Assembly (NCBI GenBank): GCA_017991275.1 | Contig: JAGNMH010000199.1 | Span: forward strand, 1-8,391 | DNA length: 8,391 nt | Direction: 5' to 3' | From: Acidobacteriota bacterium | GTDB lineage: Bacteria; Acidobacteriota; Blastocatellia; RBC074 | Shown here: positions 5,886 to 8,391 of the stretch, piece by piece | Layout of the letters: the number at the start of each line of letters is the position of its first letter | How positions within the stretch are numbered: position 1 is the first letter of the stretch | Position numbers and translations under genes: made by a program | The notes under the pieces: generated by a model | Told to the model about the DNA's origin: nothing | What the model saw: only the letters and a program-made list of their open reading frames with translations | The model's database searches: none

Positions 5886-7142
5886 ATGATCAAATTTTTG
5901 CATATCGCCGACATACATTTGGGCATTCGCCGCTACAAGTCTGAGGAACGGACTCAGGATTTTTTTCACGCCTGGCGTGATTGTATCGAACGTTATGCAC
6001 TGGCCGAGCAGGTTTCGTTCGTCCTGATTGCCGGAGATTTTTTCGACGCTCGCAAAGTCGAACCGCAGGCGATGAATCAGGCTATGTTTTGTTTGACTCG
6101 GTTGCGCGACGCCGGAATTCCAGTCGTAGTGATTGAAGGCAATCACGACTCACACGAAGTTGGGACTAAATTTAGCTGGCTGCGAAGCATGTCTCGGTGG
6201 GGATACATCAAACTGCTGGAACCAATTTACGAAGACGGTGAAGCGCGTTTGGAAGCCTGGGACGAAGAACAAGGCAAAGGCTCGTTCATTGACATCGGCG
6301 AAGTCAGGATTTTCGGTTCGATCTGGTATGGTTCGACGGTCACGCAATCGCTGACCGCGCTGGTTGATTTGCTCCGCGATCATCACGACCAGCAGCGATT
6401 CAACGTGATGATGCTGCACACAGACATCGAAGGTCACGTCAATCATCCCAGCCCTCCACTGCCTGTCGCCAAATTGAACGAACTGAAAACTTACATTGAT
6501 TACCTGGCTCTGGGCCACACGCACAAAAATTTCGAGATTGACGGCTGGGCTTACAACCCAGGTTCGCTGGAAGCTTGTAGCGTGGACGAATACGCCAATC
6601 AGCGCGGTGCTTATGTGGTTGAAATCGAAGGCAAAAGGCACACGGCTCGGTTGGTTCAGGATTACCACCAACGCCCTGTCATCCGCGTCGGCTTCGAAGT
6701 TGACGGCAAAGCAACGCCGGAAGAATTCAACGAAGCATTATTCGTACAACTCAGGCAGGAACTGACTCCGCACGAAACCAACGAAGCCAGCCCTTTGCCG
6801 CCAGTGATTGAACTGGCGCTACGCGGTCAGCTCGGCTTCAAAAATTCTTTGCTGGAACTTAACCGCATACGCGACGAAGTTAAAAAGGAATTCAAACCTC
6901 TGCTGGTGATGGTTCGCAACCAGACCATCCCGGTTGAATACGCCGTCGCTGCCGGATTGAGCGAAAACGTGACTCGCGGCGAACGCGAACGAAGAGTCAT
7001 CGAGGACCTGATTTCCCGCAATGCACGGTTCCGCGACCAAGCGACTGACTTTGCCAACTTGATTCTGGAAGCCAAACGGCTGGCGCTGAGCGATGAAAAA
7101 CCGGCCAGCATCGTGGAAATGATCGAAAGCAGACTGACCTAG
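5886..7142 (+). CDS. SbcD/Mre11-family DNA repair exonuclease (calcineurin-like metallophosphoesterase)
   Basis: The protein has 418 residues. The five phosphoesterase motifs are in order: HIADIHLG with Asp9 and His11, AGDFFD with Asp51, GNHD with Asn86 and His87 (85-88), LHTDIEG with His178, and GHTH (210-213) with His211 and His213. These form a two-metal (normally Mn2+) centre. In SbcD/Mre11 the domain is followed by a capping domain and a C-terminal helical region that binds the SMC-like ATPase SbcC/Rad50. Here residues from about 250 fit this, ending in charged helices (RERRVIEDLISRNARF). The complex trims hairpins, blocked ends and double-strand breaks in the nucleoid. The start ATG is 3 nt after the TonB_C stop with no Shine-Dalgarno, which suggests translational coupling. 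No sbcC follows in the window: the next gene is a glycosyltransferase. I leave the symbol empty because generic metallophosphoesterases of this family can have other partners. Confidence 0.9.
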   Translation: MIKFLHIADIHLGIRRYKSEERTQDFFHAWRDCIERYALAEQVSFVLIAGDFFDARKVEPQAMNQAMFCLTRLRDAGIPVVVIEGNHDSHEVGTKFSWLRSMSRWGYIKLLEPIYEDGEARLEAWDEEQGKGSFIDIGEVRIFGSIWYGSTVTQSLTALVDLLRDHHDQQRFNVMMLHTDIEGHVNHPSPPLPVAKLNELKTYIDYLALGHTHKNFEIDGWAYNPGSLEACSVDEYANQRGAYVVEIEGKRHTARLVQDYHQRPVIRVGFEVDGKATPEEFNEALFVQLRQELTPHETNEASPLPPVIELALRGQLGFKNSLLELNRIRDEVKKEFKPLLVMVRNQTIPVEYAVAAGLSENVTRGERERRVIEDLISRNARFRDQATDFANLILEAKRLALSDEKPASIVEMIESRLT

Positions 7143-7163
7143 CGCATTTTGTAAGAAATTCGT

Positions 7164-7193
7164 TTGGCAATTCCCTGCCCTTTCGCGCAAAAT
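7164..7193 (+). promoter_or_regulatory. Possible sigma70-type promoter for the glycosyltransferase gene
   Basis: TTGGCA (7164-7169) and CAAAAT (7188-7193) are spaced by 18 bp, in the 121-bp gap between the nuclease and glycosyltransferase genes. The -35 has one mismatch to consensus and the -10 two. No clear terminator ends the upstream unit, so read-through is also possible. Confidence 0.3.
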
Positions 7194-7263
7194 GGCCTCC
7201 CTTGCGAATCCCCCCGTTTAGCGATTCGAAATCTGAAAACTTTTTCCTCTGGTGGTTTCGGTT

Positions 7264-8391
7264 ATGGAAACGATTGTTATCGTTTTAGGCGTCATCCTGT
7301 TTTTCCAAAGTCTTCTGTCGCTGGCGGCAGCGCTCAAATTCGCCCGCTACGCCTTGCGCTATAACCGCCCGCGCCCCAACCGTTATCAGCCCAAATCCGT
7401 AGTCATAGTTCCCTGCAAAGGCCTGGAGCACGATTTTGAAGAAAACATGCGCGCGCTTTTTGCCCAGGAATACCGCGATTACGAAATCATTTTCGTTACT
7501 GAAAACGAAGCCGACCCGGCTTACGCCGTGCTATCGCGGTTGATTAAAAACTACAGCCGCCGCCCGGCTTGGCTGGTCGTAGCCGGTGAAGCCAAAATCC
7601 GCGGCCAGAAAGTTCATAACCTGTTGGCAGCAGTGGACATGCTGAATTCGATTGACCGCCGCGCCGAAGTGCTGGTCTTCGCCGATTCCGACGCCCGCGT
7701 CGGCCGTTACTGGTTGTCGGAACTGGTTGCTCCGCTGGGAGACAAACGCATCGGAGCCACAACAGGTTTTCGTTGGTATTTGCCCGCAAAAAACTCCGGC
7801 TCCGGCCTGGCTTCGCGGCTGCTCTCGGTTTGGAATGCCAGCGCTTTGTCATTGCTGGGCGAACGTTCGTCATTTGCCTGGGGAGGTTCAACCGCCATTC
7901 GCCGCGAGAATTTCGACCGGCTGCATATCAAACAAATTTGGAATGGTGCGCTGAGTGACGATTACGCCCTGAGCGCAACCGTTCATCAAGCCGGTCAGAG
8001 AATAAAGTTTGTCCCTCATTGCCTGGTTGCTTCGCACGCAGACGCAACTTTTGCCCAGTTGCTGGAATTCAGCACACGGCAAATGCGAATCACGCGAGTT
8101 TATTCTCCGCGAGTCTGGCAGGTAACCGCGATTTCGCACTGTCTTTATAACCTGACTTTCTGGGGTGGATTGATCTGGCTGGTTGCAGCGTCGTTTATCG
8201 GCCAATTGAGTTTTCCCGTAGCCGCTCTGTTATCTGGAATCTTCATGTTAGGCGCGACAACCGGCTGGACTCGCGCCATGGTGGCTTCTCAATTGCTGGC
8301 CCCCAATCGCTCCCGGATACAAAAAAACTGGTGGACTTACGTGCTGTTGGGGCCGGTAGTTTCAATTCTGTACCTTTACAATGTGTTGGCT
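7264..8391 (+). CDS. Membrane glycosyltransferase, ceramide glucosyltransferase/HpnI type (3' end beyond window)
   Basis: The reading frame is open for 376 codons from ATG 7264 to the window edge; GGTGG at 7251-7255 is a likely ribosome site. An N-terminal membrane helix (about 3-24) leads to a GT-A fold: SVVIVPCKGLEHDFEENM (from 45), FAQEYRDYEIIFVTENEADPAY, a GEAKIRGQKVHNLL segment like the GNPKVxNL of this family, then FADSDARV with the nucleotide-sugar/metal-binding Asp141/Asp143. LSDDYALS supplies the catalytic-base candidate Asp232/Asp233. RQMRI (272-276) occupies the place of the (Q/R)xxRW motif, with Ile instead of Trp. Two to three C-terminal membrane helices follow from about 295. 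GT21-like enzymes transfer a sugar from a nucleotide donor to a lipid such as ceramide or a hopanoid intermediate at the inner membrane. The acceptor is not determined here. Most of the usual 380-400 residues are present. Confidence 0.88.
   Translation, partial: METIVIVLGVILFFQSLLSLAAALKFARYALRYNRPRPNRYQPKSVVIVPCKGLEHDFEENMRALFAQEYRDYEIIFVTENEADPAYAVLSRLIKNYSRRPAWLVVAGEAKIRGQKVHNLLAAVDMLNSIDRRAEVLVFADSDARVGRYWLSELVAPLGDKRIGATTGFRWYLPAKNSGSGLASRLLSVWNASALSLLGERSSFAWGGSTAIRRENFDRLHIKQIWNGALSDDYALSATVHQAGQRIKFVPHCLVASHADATFAQLLEFSTRQMRITRVYSPRVWQVTAISHCLYNLTFWGGLIWLVAASFIGQLSFPVAALLSGIFMLGATTGWTRAMVASQLLAPNRSRIQKNWWTYVLLGPVVSILYLYNVLA

Noticed and set aside
6150..6671. Minus-strand open frame of 173 codons
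   Set aside because: It is antisense to the nuclease between its GNHD and GHTH motifs and has no features of its own.
7145..7194. CATTTTG / CAAAATG inverted repeat as a terminator after the nuclease gene
   Set aside because: The 7-bp, AT-rich arms are 36 nt apart with no T-tract, too weak for a terminator.
7205..7228. CGAATC / GATTCG inverted repeat as an attenuator before the glycosyltransferase
   Set aside because: Six-bp arms with a 12-nt loop are not beyond chance, and no alternative structure was seen.
7544..7954. Several overlapping frames on both strands inside the glycosyltransferase region
   Set aside because: The continuous frame from 7264 carries all the GT-A motifs and membrane helices; the others are Arg/Pro-rich shadows.

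Overview
The window looks like an ordinary chromosomal stretch from an acidobacterium, probably class Blastocatellia. This is an inference from protein style: the two-BON-domain secreted protein, the exported flavodoxin and the TonB_C protein resemble acidobacterial proteins as I know them. GC content is moderate (a little over half by eye) and even across the window. I see no tRNA, rRNA, CRISPR array, transposase, phage gene or integration site. I did not find a convincing new biological system. The most interesting signals are small-scale DNA structures.

Layout. (1) 1-431, minus strand: the N-terminal 143 codons of a PfkB-family sugar kinase that runs off the left edge. (2) 432-621: a divergent intergenic region holding a 76-bp, nearly perfect long hairpin that looks like a dispersed REP/MITE-type element. 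(3) 622-3263, plus strand: a two-gene unit with an ATGA overlap, encoding a secreted serine hydrolase of the prolyl-oligopeptidase/esterase type and an unusual flavodoxin-fold protein with an export signal. It ends at a strong hairpin terminator (3281-3308) that also looks able to stop transcription arriving from the opposite strand. (4) 3371-3904, minus strand: a secreted protein with two BON domains, convergent with the previous unit. (5) 3905-4126: a divergent intergenic region with two operator-like dyads and no assignable promoter. (6) 4127-7142, plus strand: a tightly packed three-gene unit, rsmI (16S rRNA C1402 2'-O-methyltransferase), a periplasmic TonB_C-domain protein overlapping it by 17 nt, and an SbcD/Mre11-type nuclease starting 3 nt after the TonB_C stop. 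(7) 7143-7263: a spacer with a possible promoter. (8) 7264-8391, plus strand: a membrane glycosyltransferase of the ceramide glucosyltransferase/HpnI type, cut by the right edge.

How the genes relate. The hydrolase and exported flavodoxin are almost certainly co-translated and both leave the cytoplasm, so a shared envelope role is possible, but the sequence does not show what it is. The rsmI-TonB_C-sbcD unit joins ribosome modification, envelope and DNA-repair functions that have no evident common pathway. The tight spacing implies translational coupling, which matters because a heptanucleotide repeat in the TonB_C signal-peptide codons could in principle switch that reading frame off. Two of the genes (PfkB kinase and glycosyltransferase) are incomplete only because of the window edges.
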